The notes under the pieces: model-generated | Told to the model about the DNA's origin: nothing | The model's database searches: none | What the model saw: only the letters and a program-made list of their open reading frames with translations | In this document: piece by piece, positions 1-9,400 of the stretch | Layout: each line of letters opens with the position of its first letter | How positions within the stretch are numbered: the first letter of the stretch is position 1 | Position numbers and translations under genes: made by a program | Assembly (NCBI GenBank): GCA_023212725.1 | Contig: JALBYF010000028.1 | Location: 164,931-228,930 of the forward strand | Length of the DNA: 64,000 nt | DNA from: Tranzscheliella williamsii | Taxonomy: Eukaryota > Basidiomycota > Ustilaginomycetes > Ustilaginales > Ustilaginaceae | Reading direction: 5' to 3'

Positions 1-765
1 TGGGTTGGCAAGAGGGACGGTCCAGCACGGAGCAGAAGGCGGCAAAGCGTTGCAAAGGCAAAAAGAAGGTCGGTGAGGTGGTGGTGGTAGATAGCCAAGA
101 GCGGCAGCACAGTAAGCTTGCTCGAGTCTAGACGATCGTGCCACCAAGCGGCTGGGCGGCAGAGTTGATGGCAGCAGGCCGACTGCATAAGACCGCAGAC
201 GTGACAGGCGGATGCATGCTATTCACTCTGGCGGCCAAATAGATTGCCAGCGCAGGCAGCAGAACTTTGGAATGCTTTAGCGTGCAGACGCCTCCTCCGG
301 CCTTTTAGAACAGCGGTGCGAAACCGATTATATCGTACGTGGGCCCCTTTTCAGAGCAATGTGAATTCATGATTCCGCTCGGGCGGATCTATCTTGCCAC
401 TTTAACAGCAGCCATCACCTGCGGCATCCTGGATTGATGTTCAAATTCAAAACTAAGTGTGAGTACTATCATGATTTGAAAGCAACAATTTCTGTGGGCT
501 GCTCAACCGGCGAACCGCTTTCTGCGGTCAGATAAGTTATGCCTTCCAAACGCCGTCAGGACTCAGCACATGGCGTCTGTCGAAAGAAACCCTTCCAGAC
601 GAAACAGTTACTGTACTGTGCGCTGTGGTTGCATGGCGTTTACAAGGATGCAATCACGAATGGCTAGCTTTGTTGAGCTGTCCTGAGCCAGTGCGCCTAC
701 TGACCCGTGGAATGCCGCCATGCACTTGTCCTTCCTACCACTGCCTTTGACAATCGTGGACCACG
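1..765. other. Intergenic, no gene seen
   Basis: No ORF with coding character. The stretch is mixed sequence with several purine-rich runs (around 1-110). It presumably holds the upstream region of the Atg22-like gene and flanking sequence of a gene left of the window. Confidence 0.5.
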
Positions 766-2610
766 ATGTCGGGCCTGCACCAGACATCCTTCACCGCCCA
801 GAGCGGTGGGCCGGATACGAAAGGCGTGGGCGCAGACGGTACTGCTGGCACCGTCACGCCCCCTGCGTCGCCTGAGATCGATGCTGTCTCGCTCTCCCAC
901 GCTTCTGACAACAGCAGGGAGTTTGCCACCGCGCTGCTGTCCAGCGGCCAGGACGCGTCGTCCTTAGACCCCAAATACGCTACCGCTCGATACGAGCTGT
1001 GGGCCTTCTACATTTACTATATTGGCAACAGCGGCCTCGGTCCGTTCAACTTTGCCCCTTCGCAGTTCCAGAATCTCCTCTCTCGGCAGGCGACCAATCT
1101 TGGCGGAGCAAGCTGTGGTGAGCAGGGACAGCCTGCCTGTCGCCTCACCTTTGCTGGCAAGGAGCGTACGGTGGAGAGCATCGTGCTTCTCTGCAACGGC
1201 CTCTCCTTTGCCATCCAGGCGGTGCTCTTCCTCACCATCGGCAGTTTCGCCGACTATGGCAAGAACCGGCCCTACATCCTCATCGTCAGCACCACCGTAG
1301 CCATTGGCATCAGCTTCGGCTGGCTCGGTGTCACCGATCCGGAGCAGTGGCAGACAGCGATTGCGCTCTACATGATCGGCCTGGTTACCTACCAGCTCTG
1401 CCTCAGCTACTGGACAGCCGCCTTCCCTGGCCTTGCCCGCAATCTGCCGCATATGCGAGCTGCTAGAGAAGAGCTGCAGCACCACTCCAGTTCCGTAGAG
1501 ACGGTCGCCGAAACGAAACCGGAGACAGCAACTTCTCCGTCCAATCCGAAGCCAGCATTGGCGGACGGAGAGGCTGACGGCCCTGCAGGCCGAGCCAAGA
1601 TGACGGGAGATGAGTACAATCTGCTCGAGACGATGGCGATCAACCGGATCTCCAACATTGCCTTTGCCGTGTGTTCAGCCGGCGAGGTCATTGTGCTGGC
1701 CATTATCCAGGGCATGCTGTATGGCATCCACTCGGATCGCGACGAAGATTCCAACACCCGAGCGCTCTCTGCGGTCGTCGCCTTCAGTGCCGGTGTCTGG
1801 CTGCTCTGTGCGCTGCCTTGGTTCGTGCTGGAGAAAAGGCGGCCCGGACAGCCCTTGCCCGCCGGTACCAACTACTTTACCGCCGCGATCAAACAGGCGG
1901 TGCTGGCAGCCAAGCATCTTGTCCATCTACGCCAGACGCTCATCTATCTGGTTTTCTACTTTCTCTTCTCCGACGCGCTCAATACCTCGGTGACGGTGAT
2001 CTCCACCATCCAGAATCAGGTGGTCAGCTTCAGCACCGCCAAGCTCAACGTGCTGCTCATCGTCGGCATTGCCGCCCAGGGCGTCGGCATCTATGTGTTC
2101 TGGCTAGTACAGAAGCGATTCCAGCTCTCGACACTCTTTATGTTTGGCTGGGTGGTCTTCTTTACGCTGCTCCTCCAGGGCTGGGGGCTGATCGGCATCT
2201 TTACGCAGAAGTTCGGCTTCCACCACGAGTGGGAGATCTATCTGTACCAGGCCTACTACGGCTTCTTTGTCTGCCCGTGGTACGCGTACAGCCAGACGAT
2301 GGTGGCCGAGGTGACGCCGAAAGGCTACGAGTTCCTCTTCTTCAGCCTGTTTAGCCTGATCGGCAAGACCTCCGCCTTCATCGGGCCCTTTGTCACCCAG
2401 GCGATCGCCGACGACACTGGCAACGCCTCGTCGCCGTTCTACTTTCTCCTGGCGCTGGCGCTCGTCAGCTGCCTCCTCCTCTGGCCGCTCGACATCAAAA
2501 AGAGCAAGCTGGAACAGGCCAGATTCGTCGACCGCGAGGCGCGCGACAAGAACCTCCCCTCCGAGAGTATCGCCGCCGTCCCTCCCCGCCCCGCCGCCAG
2601 CGACGCCTAA
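766..2610 (+). CDS. ATG22: Atg22-like vacuolar amino-acid effluxer (MFS-type)
   Basis: Single exon, 614 residues. Residues about 77-104 carry the family hallmark (LWAFYIYYIGNSGLGPFNF followed by APSQFQNLL). Around eleven to twelve hydrophobic segments follow, with a hydrophilic loop at about 230-290 rich in Glu, Ser and Pro, a usual place for a cytosolic loop in this family. In yeast Atg22 lies in the vacuole membrane and exports leucine, isoleucine and tyrosine released by autophagic breakdown; that role here is inferred from homology. The start is the first ATG of the frame and gives a polar N-terminal tail of usual length. The next gene starts 455 bp downstream on the same strand. The last 230 bp shift mildly to C-rich sense strand. 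Confidence 0.85.
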   Translation: MSGLHQTSFTAQSGGPDTKGVGADGTAGTVTPPASPEIDAVSLSHASDNSREFATALLSSGQDASSLDPKYATARYELWAFYIYYIGNSGLGPFNFAPSQFQNLLSRQATNLGGASCGEQGQPACRLTFAGKERTVESIVLLCNGLSFAIQAVLFLTIGSFADYGKNRPYILIVSTTVAIGISFGWLGVTDPEQWQTAIALYMIGLVTYQLCLSYWTAAFPGLARNLPHMRAAREELQHHSSSVETVAETKPETATSPSNPKPALADGEADGPAGRAKMTGDEYNLLETMAINRISNIAFAVCSAGEVIVLAIIQGMLYGIHSDRDEDSNTRALSAVVAFSAGVWLLCALPWFVLEKRRPGQPLPAGTNYFTAAIKQAVLAAKHLVHLRQTLIYLVFYFLFSDALNTSVTVISTIQNQVVSFSTAKLNVLLIVGIAAQGVGIYVFWLVQKRFQLSTLFMFGWVVFFTLLLQGWGLIGIFTQKFGFHHEWEIYLYQAYYGFFVCPWYAYSQTMVAEVTPKGYEFLFFSLFSLIGKTSAFIGPFVTQAIADDTGNASSPFYFLLALALVSCLLLWPLDIKKSKLEQARFVDREARDKNLPSESIAAVPPRPAASDA

Positions 2611-3065
2611 ACGCTTCTCCCACCTCCCATTGCCGACCAGTACTCGCTCACCACTGATGTACACTAACACGCTGTCGAAACATCTCGATCTAACATGCCT
2701 TCCCGCTTTTCCGTCTTTTGAGCATCACAACTCGCTCGGCTTTACATGCACTTGAGATTATGATTTACATTTTTGTGATCCAAATTGACCTGACTCGTGA
2801 CTTTAACTGTGACGGATGATTTGAGGCTGTTTTGGGCAAGCGGTGGAGATAGAGGGCACGGCCAGGTGTTACTCGTCTTGGATCCGACACACCAAGCTCT
2901 TTTCGTCGCCGTTGCAGCTTTCAACTGGCGTGGGTTGGCGACTGGCGCCAGCATTTCTGCGGTGGCACTCCGATCAAGAGGCCGGGGTTTGTGGGGAGAG
3001 TTGTGGTGGTGAGGAGGGGGGAAGTGTGCGACGGGGAACGCGCGGTGTCGCGGAGCTGGTGGGGG
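2611..3065. other. Intergenic between tandem genes
   Basis: About 455 bp between the Atg22-like stop and the small unknown gene. It is ordinary sequence at first and becomes G-rich on the plus strand from about 2980, continuing into the next gene. Long ORFs on both strands here come only from GC bias. Confidence 0.4.
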
Positions 3066-3578
3066 ATGGAGGTGGTGTGGATGGTGTTTGGGTGCTGTCT
3101 TGGGCGGCGCGGGCGCGGGGAGCGGGGGGGGGAGGGGGAGGATGCGCCGCTGCTGGGTGCCGGCGGGCAGGACGAGGGGGGGGAGCGGCGCGAGGCGGGC
3201 AAGCGTGCGTCGGTGCTGGCGACGCCGACGTATGCCGCCGCCCGCGTCGACGCGATCCTCGCCGACCTGGCACCCGCCCTCGTCCCCGTCGATGCCGCCA
3301 CCCTCCTCGCTGCTCCCCACCACCCCCGCACCACCCACCCCGCCGCCCCCATCCGCTCCCTCCGCCCAGCTCCCCCCCGCTCCATCCCCCTTTGGACTAC
3401 ACAAACCCCCCCCGCTCGCTCGTACTCCGCAGCCGCAAAACGCGCTTCCCAACGCTCCCACAAGAAACTTCCCCGCCCAGCTGCCATCCCCACAGAAAAC
3501 ACCCTCGACCGCCTCGCTCAAACCGCCCGCAACAACCCCCTCGTCTACACCTGGCCCGACGAGGACACCCTCCCCTAG
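3066..3578 (+). CDS. Small unknown protein with Cys-Cys N-terminus and dileucine motif
   Basis: Not recognised. A 170-residue frame starts at ATG 3066 (or 165 residues from ATG 3081, giving MVFGCCLGRR). The N-terminus has adjacent cysteines, basic residues, then EGEDAPLL, which fits an acidic dileucine sorting signal. Such an arrangement is typical of acylated endosome or vacuole proteins, for example the LAMTOR1/Ego1 class, but the glycine is not at position 2 and I see no LAMTOR1 core. The middle (ATPTYAAARVDAILADLAP) could be helical; the C-terminal half is Pro/Arg/Ser-rich and ends in NPLVYTWPDEDTLP. Third codon positions are almost all G or C across the frame, which supports coding. The sense strand flips from G-rich to C-rich near 3236. 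It converges on the RING gene, with stops 215 bp apart. An upstream short exon is possible. Confidence 0.5.
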   Translation: MEVVWMVFGCCLGRRGRGERGGEGEDAPLLGAGGQDEGGERREAGKRASVLATPTYAAARVDAILADLAPALVPVDAATLLAAPHHPRTTHPAAPIRSLRPAPPRSIPLWTTQTPPARSYSAAAKRASQRSHKKLPRPAAIPTENTLDRLAQTARNNPLVYTWPDEDTLP

Positions 3579-3792
3579 CCACCCCGCCTGCAAGCAACCC
3601 GGTCGCCATTCTTCGCCCAACCCGGTCCCCATTCTTTGCACTGTCTCCGCACTAGCAACTCGTCCGCAGCTATCACACTACGCACAAGCACGTTCACTGC
3701 GCCGACGTCTGTGCGCCACGGCGGGTCTCTGTGCGCTGGTTGAGAACGGTGGATGTGGTTTCGCGCAGGCTGTATGGGGTACACGTGTGGGG

Positions 3793-5325
3793 TTAGGGTA
3801 GCGTTGCGGCTGTCGCTGGGGGCTGAGCGGCGGGCGGAGACGCGTGGTGCTGAGGTGGGGTGTTGGGGGGGAGGACAGCGAGCTCGAGTGCATCGACGGG
3901 TGCGGCGTCGGGGTGGAGCTCGGGGATGACGGGGAGCTGGCAGACGGGGCAGCGGCCGGAGACGGTGGTGAGCCACTGGTCGACGCAGGACTTGTGGAGG
4001 ACGTGGGAGCAGGCGAGCAGGCGGAGCGGCTCGGGCTCGGGCGCGCCCGCCACTGGCTCCTCGAAGTCGCACAGGCAGATCGGGCACGTCGCCCGGTGTG
4101 CCGGCAGCGCGTGCAGCGGGTAGCTAAAGCGCCCCGCCGCCTCCCCTGCCGCTACAGCGCTCGTGCCTCTCCCCGCCGCCCCCGCCCCCGCCACCCCGCC
4201 CCGATCACCCCCTCCCGTCCCGCTGTCCGCACGCTTCCGCGCCCCCCCACCGCGGCTGCCATCCGCCCTGCGACGCCGCCGTTGCCGAGCAAACAGGATT
4301 CGCGTCAGCCGCGTGAACCAGGTGAGCGCCGGCGTCTCGATCTCCCGACCTGTATCCTGCGTCGTGCGCCGCGAGCCCAGCCCCGGCCTTTGCGGCGCAA
4401 GTGCAGAAGCAGCACAAGCACCGCTGCGGGGCTCGGGCGCCGCCTCGTTCGCTTGCCTCGGCTCGGTCGATACAGCCGTTGCAGATTGCGGATCGTCAGC
4501 CGTGGCCTCGTCGTCTTCTTCGGCGGGTGTATAGTAGACCAGCTTGAGACGCCTGTCCACCTCCTCTTGGTCGATTTTGCCGGTCTCGGGATGGAGTTCG
4601 CGTTGGGGCAGCCGGTGCTGTAGACCGAGAGCCCGTAGTATCACGATCAGCAGGGGGAGGGCGCAAACGACAAGGAAGGCCAGGATGGCCACCTCGAGAA
4701 GGAAGATGTAGACAACGATCAGTGACGAGAGCGCGGCCCAGAAGAGCGGCTTGGCCTCGGCCGGGCTCCGCGAGCACTCGGTGGCGCTGTATACGATGGC
4801 GTTGCCTACAAAGAAGATGACGAGCGAAGCAATGCCGAGCACATCGCTGATTTTGCCCACCTTGACGTCCAGCTGTTCCGATCCGAGCGGCCGGTTGAGT
4901 TCGGCGATGGCGCGCGCTTGCGGATCTGCTCGGCGGCCCTGTCTTGTGCGGTGCGGGCTGAGGCCGAGGTACATGTCGACGGGGAGGTCGATGGTAAGCC
5001 TGACGACATGCACGACCAGATACTTGAAGAGGCTGTCCGGGTCGCAGACGCGGCCCTCTTGGTGCGAGGGCGATATGCGGTGCGACGAGGGCAGCGCCAG
5101 GACAGGGATGAAGGCGCAGATCTGGGCCAGGCTGATAAAGATGCGCGTCAGAAGCACGACCCTCCGGCCGCGCGGGAGGTGGCGAACGCCGGTCCACAAC
5201 GAGCTAAGAAGGTTGCGCCGCAAGGATAGCGCCTCGGTCCTGGCGGGTGCCGTGTGCCCAGCTCGGTCCAGTTGGTCTGGCGTCGTCGCGGACGCAGCTG
5301 CTGCTTCCGGATAGCTGGTAGACAT
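3793..5325 (-). CDS. Membrane-bound RING-H2 E3 ubiquitin ligase
   Basis: Single exon, 510 residues. Hydrophobic segments lie at about 58-80, 165-187 and 196-230, and a C-terminal RING-H2 domain at about 411-458: CPIC, then CSHVLHKSC, then W and CPVC, a full C3H2C3 set. Between them is a low-complexity cytosolic linker rich in Ala, Gly, Arg and Asp. The layout (multi-pass N-terminus, cytosolic RING at the end) matches fungal organelle or endomembrane E3 ligases of the Tul1/ring-type class, though the exact orthologue is unclear. The start is the first ATG of the frame. The sense strand is G-rich around 4140-4260 and switches to C-rich toward the stop, mirroring the convergent upstream gene. 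Confidence 0.8.
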   Translation of the reverse strand: MSTSYPEAAAASATTPDQLDRAGHTAPARTEALSLRRNLLSSLWTGVRHLPRGRRVVLLTRIFISLAQICAFIPVLALPSSHRISPSHQEGRVCDPDSLFKYLVVHVVRLTIDLPVDMYLGLSPHRTRQGRRADPQARAIAELNRPLGSEQLDVKVGKISDVLGIASLVIFFVGNAIVYSATECSRSPAEAKPLFWAALSSLIVVYIFLLEVAILAFLVVCALPLLIVILRALGLQHRLPQRELHPETGKIDQEEVDRRLKLVYYTPAEEDDEATADDPQSATAVSTEPRQANEAAPEPRSGACAASALAPQRPGLGSRRTTQDTGREIETPALTWFTRLTRILFARQRRRRRADGSRGGGARKRADSGTGGGDRGGVAGAGAAGRGTSAVAAGEAAGRFSYPLHALPAHRATCPICLCDFEEPVAGAPEPEPLRLLACSHVLHKSCVDQWLTTVSGRCPVCQLPVIPELHPDAAPVDALELAVLPPNTPPQHHASPPAAQPPATAATLP

Positions 5326-6404
5326 GCTGAGCTAGTCTAACGTCGACAGATGACAATGGACCCAAGCCGGCTCCTTATCTGCTTATATGCGACTGGGACA
5401 GCTTGCTCGTAGCAATGATGAAGGGGACCGCCGCAACACTTCAAGCTGGCATGGCGGCTGCAGCAGGTTTCGGCACAGACACTGGCGAGGTCCGCAAGCG
5501 ACAACAAGCGTCGAGTCAACGTGAGCAGTGGCTGCCGTCCCGCAGGTGCAACAGGTGACGTTGGATAGCGAAAGGGGCGTTGCTACGGGCCTATTGGCGT
5601 TGACGTACGTTCGCAGAACTGAGCCTTGATTGAATGCTGTGCCTCGACGCGGGATGGCAGGTTGCCGGCCGCTTGCTGCTGCCAAGACGCTTTGGGCTGT
5701 GCCAAGCCCAAGTCCACCTAAGAAATACAGTCTCCCAGCGTACTCTAACATCGCCAGGTCCTGGTGTCGGACGACGTCGACTCACACTCACACTCTCTGC
5801 TCGTATACAGGACAAGCAGCGGGGAATCAGGCATCGCTTTCACCACCCCTACAGCGCACCAACACGGACGACCAAAGACGGGCAGTATTTCATTTCATAG
5901 GAAACCAGCGGAATCGGGTAACGGAGAAATCTATTTTCAGAGGGGCGAAATGGAGGAAAGAGGCGGAAATCGATCGTGACAAGACAAGCAGTTCTATCAC
6001 TGGCGCTCCGGAGAGTGGCTGAGTAGGTTGCGTCGCCCGACGGTGACGAGTCGTCCGGCGGCGAGGATCGTACCTCAGCTTCAGCAGAGTTGCAAGTCGA
6101 TGGTGCAGATGGAAATGGTTCGAAGGCAAGAGATGTCGGCCTTAGGTCTCAAGCTCAGGTGGTGGAGATGATCGGAACAGAGAGGATGTGCGCATAAGGT
6201 CGGTTGACGACTCCGTCCTTGCGTGCAGACCCTCCTGCTAGACCGTTCTCGGCCTTGGCTAGATTCCGGCCGGCAGCATCTGACCACCGCTTGAAGCGTT
6301 GTCATAATGGTGGTGAGGCAGTTCGAGTGTGGTAGGGATGGTGTATTTAAGAGTATAGAGTAGACCGGATATAGAGAAGCTGCTTGGTACAACTTCGCAT
6401 GTGT
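5326..6404. other. Intergenic, RING promoter and FAS 3' flank
   Basis: About 1.08 kb between tandem minus-strand genes. It contains a CACTCA-type simple repeat at 5779-5795, but no convincing ORF and no tRNA. The C/G skew pattern seen at convergent gene ends is absent next to the FAS stop. Confidence 0.45.
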
Positions 6405-9400
6405 TTAGACGGCAGGCAGACGGTGGACGATGGCCATTGCCGTGTCGTCACCGTGGCTGATCGAAACTAGGAATTTCGAGCCGTTTGCGGCCTTTAGCGC
6501 TTCGCCATAGAGCTTCACTTGGGGTCCTTCCGGGGTAGGCACAATCTCGATATCCTTGAGCGCGGCACCTGCTCCCTGCGTTCGTACGCCGAGCGACTTC
6601 ACGACCGCCTCGGCGGCACAGAAGCGACCACAGAACGAGGCCCTTGGATCAGGCTGCGCTCGGCAGTATTCGATCTCGACATCGGTGAAATTTCGCGAGA
6701 CGAAATTCTCGTTGTCGCAGGGGAAGGTGGAGACCCTCTCGCAGTCAATGCCTACGCCGGCGACCTGGCCCATCATCTTCTGCAAGGCTTCTTGTTGCGC
6801 CGCCACCTCGGCCGGCTTGGCAGGAACAACGGTAGATTCGGTCTTGGCCAGCTCGGGCATGGGTGGCAGGGGTGCTTTGAAACCGTAGCTGTCACCGATC
6901 TCGACAGCTCGTGCGTTGAGGTTCATAAGCACCTCGTCTTCCATCTCGGCAGTCCAAGGTCGATCCTCCTTGATTCGCACAAGGTCGTCCTTGGTCAGAG
7001 CCGAGTGCATTCGCGTATACGTCTGATGCTGTCGCGCCTTCCTTCGCTCTTGGTATGCTCTGAAAACCGAAGGCGACAGTCGACCCAAGATGTGCGCAGC
7101 GTGCAAAACAAGGATGATACCACCCACCTGTCCGAAACCGAACGACGACACTGCAGCAGCGTTGACGTGCTGCGGTGTTCGGTGGATCGAGGTCGAGTTG
7201 TACAAAAGCATATCGAACTTTTGCAGCTCGGGAGAGATATCGTCGGCGTTTCGGTTGCCGCAGACGATCGAGGTGTGCAGCGCCTGCATCACACCGTTAA
7301 GCGCCCAGGCAGCTGCACCGCCCTTGGCGTGACCGCACAGCCATTTTTGGGCCATGACCGGAACCGCATGTCCCGGAGTTCGCCCCATGCGGGTAAAGAG
7401 CTCCTGGTAGACGTGCGACTCGTTCTTGTCGTTCGCCTTGGTGGCGGTCATGTGGGCAGAGATGACACCGATGTCATCGGCCGTAAGATTGAAGCGGGCC
7501 AGAGCTTTCTGCATACCGTCAGCACTGCTGATCACACCGTGGCCTGGCGCAGGCAGCGATCGTCCGGCTCCATCCGTGTGCGTATTGGAGTAGGCGACAA
7601 TGCCCTGGATGGGCATACCGAGCTGAATGGCTTTGGCGGCAGTCGTCAGAACCTGGACACCACATCCCTGAGATTCCATGAATCCGGATCGGGACGTGGA
7701 GAAGGGTCGAGAATGTTCCGAAGGCTCACGGCCTGCAGCCAGCTCTTCCTTACCGTTGGAAGTGGCCTTCATGTTGGCAAACTCGAACGAACCCTCTTCG
7801 GAAAGATCGTCAAAGCCACCAGCAAGCATCAGCTCAGCCTTGCCGGACAGAATCGTTTCCACGGCGACGTCGATCGACTGCAAGGCGGTAGCGCAAGCTC
7901 CAACAACAGTCTTGATCGGTCCTGCCGCAGACATGACCAGCAAGTTGACCCAACCGGCGACAGAGTTAATGAAGGTTTCCTGAAGAATGTCCTTCTGCAC
8001 GTCGGTGTCGTTTCGTCGGTCCCTGAACATCTTGCTTAACGAGGTCATACCACCCATACCAGAGCCAATACAGCTTCCGACTTTACTGGGGTGAATGTGT
8101 TTGTACAGCTCGTATGGATCCGCGATACCGGAGTTGACCAGAGCTTCAGAAGCACAGACGAGCGCCCACAGAGTGGTTCGGTCGACCTGCGCCACAATGT
8201 CGTCCGGGATACCATATCGTTGCCCGGTCCACCCAGTGGGGATCTGTCCCGCAACCAGTCGGTCGAAGGCAACTGCCTTGGGAACAAAGATCCGTGCGCC
8301 CTTCTTCAGAACAACAAACCAGCCTCCATCGGCGGCATCTTGCCAGGCGTCGACTTTGTCGCCGTGCTCAAGCTTGTACTTAGCAGCCTCCTCGGCAGAG
8401 ACTTCGAGCGGTTCGAGATCGTGGTTGAGCTCGATTTCCTGCTGGAAGCCCTTGCGGTGTGGGTCGTAGTTTCGGAAGAGCTCAGGCTCGATGAGCCGGA
8501 TACCAGCGTGCTTTACGATGTGGTCCTCATAGTTCGCACGGATATCCTTATCATCAACAGGTTCGCCAGACTTGACATCGACCCAGCCGACGTAAGATAC
8601 GCCAGACTTGAGCTGTCCATCGTGGTGCCTGATGAGGCCCATGATCCAAGCAAGCTCGATGACACCTTCGTTGGTAAGGTGGCCGAAAGCTTCCATTTCC
8701 CATCTGGTTCGGGACGAACCCCATGGGCCGACCTCGGCAAAGCCGGTAATGACAATGACCTTCTCAAGGTCCATCTCCGAGTAGCTCTTGGCAATCCCCT
8801 GGTTGAACTCCAGAGTGCCCATCTCAGGGAACTTGAAAGTAAAGTTGCTTCGGGGGTTGATGTGGACCTTCTTGTGCAGAGCTTCGGCAGCAGACCCTTT
8901 GATGACTTTGAAGTCAGCAGAGTTGTCGGCAACCAGGGCCCGCTTGGTGGAAGAGGCTTCCTGGATGGCAGCTCGGAACTTCGAAGTCTGCTCGGCGAGG
9001 TCGACGATTTTGTCCATCCCGCCATTCAGATCGACTAGCAGCGCTTCGACCTGGCTGACGGCAGAAACGGTGGGAGCCAAGAGACCGAGCAGGTTGAAGG
9101 CCATCTCGGTGGTGCTGAACGTTCGGCAACCCAGCTTCTCAATCTCCGCAGCTACTGTGTTGGCGCTCGACATGAGTCCAGTGCCTCTGCACCAGCCGAT
9201 GATGGCACCAGTAATGCACAGGTACTGACCCCAGCTCTCGCTCTCCCATCGGTTGAGCAAGGTCTCGAGACCCAGCTTACTTTCACCGTAGAGGCCGTCG
9301 CCTCCGAAGGTTCCGTGGTTGGGCGAAAGGGGAAGAAGCACCTGGGTTGGTCGGGTGTCGAAGTTTCGAGCCGCCTTCTCCGTCTTGATGGCACCGAGCA

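Noticed and set aside
2742..3641. 299-codon minus-strand ORF over the small unknown gene
   Set aside because: Gly- and Pro-run translation of the GC-skewed DNA with poor third-position pattern; the plus frame at 3066-3578 has the better codon bias.
3786..3800. GGGTTAGGG telomere-like string
   Set aside because: Single copy beside coding DNA; same for AACCCTAACC near 20199. Not a telomere array.
6519..8039. 506-codon plus-strand ORF opposite the FAS ketosynthase region
   Set aside because: It is the antisense of a conserved, codon-biased exon; the translation has no domain and the minus strand is certain.
8091..9038. 315-codon plus-strand ORF opposite FAS
   Set aside because: Antisense shadow of the FAS exon, caused by low frequency of stop complements in biased codons.
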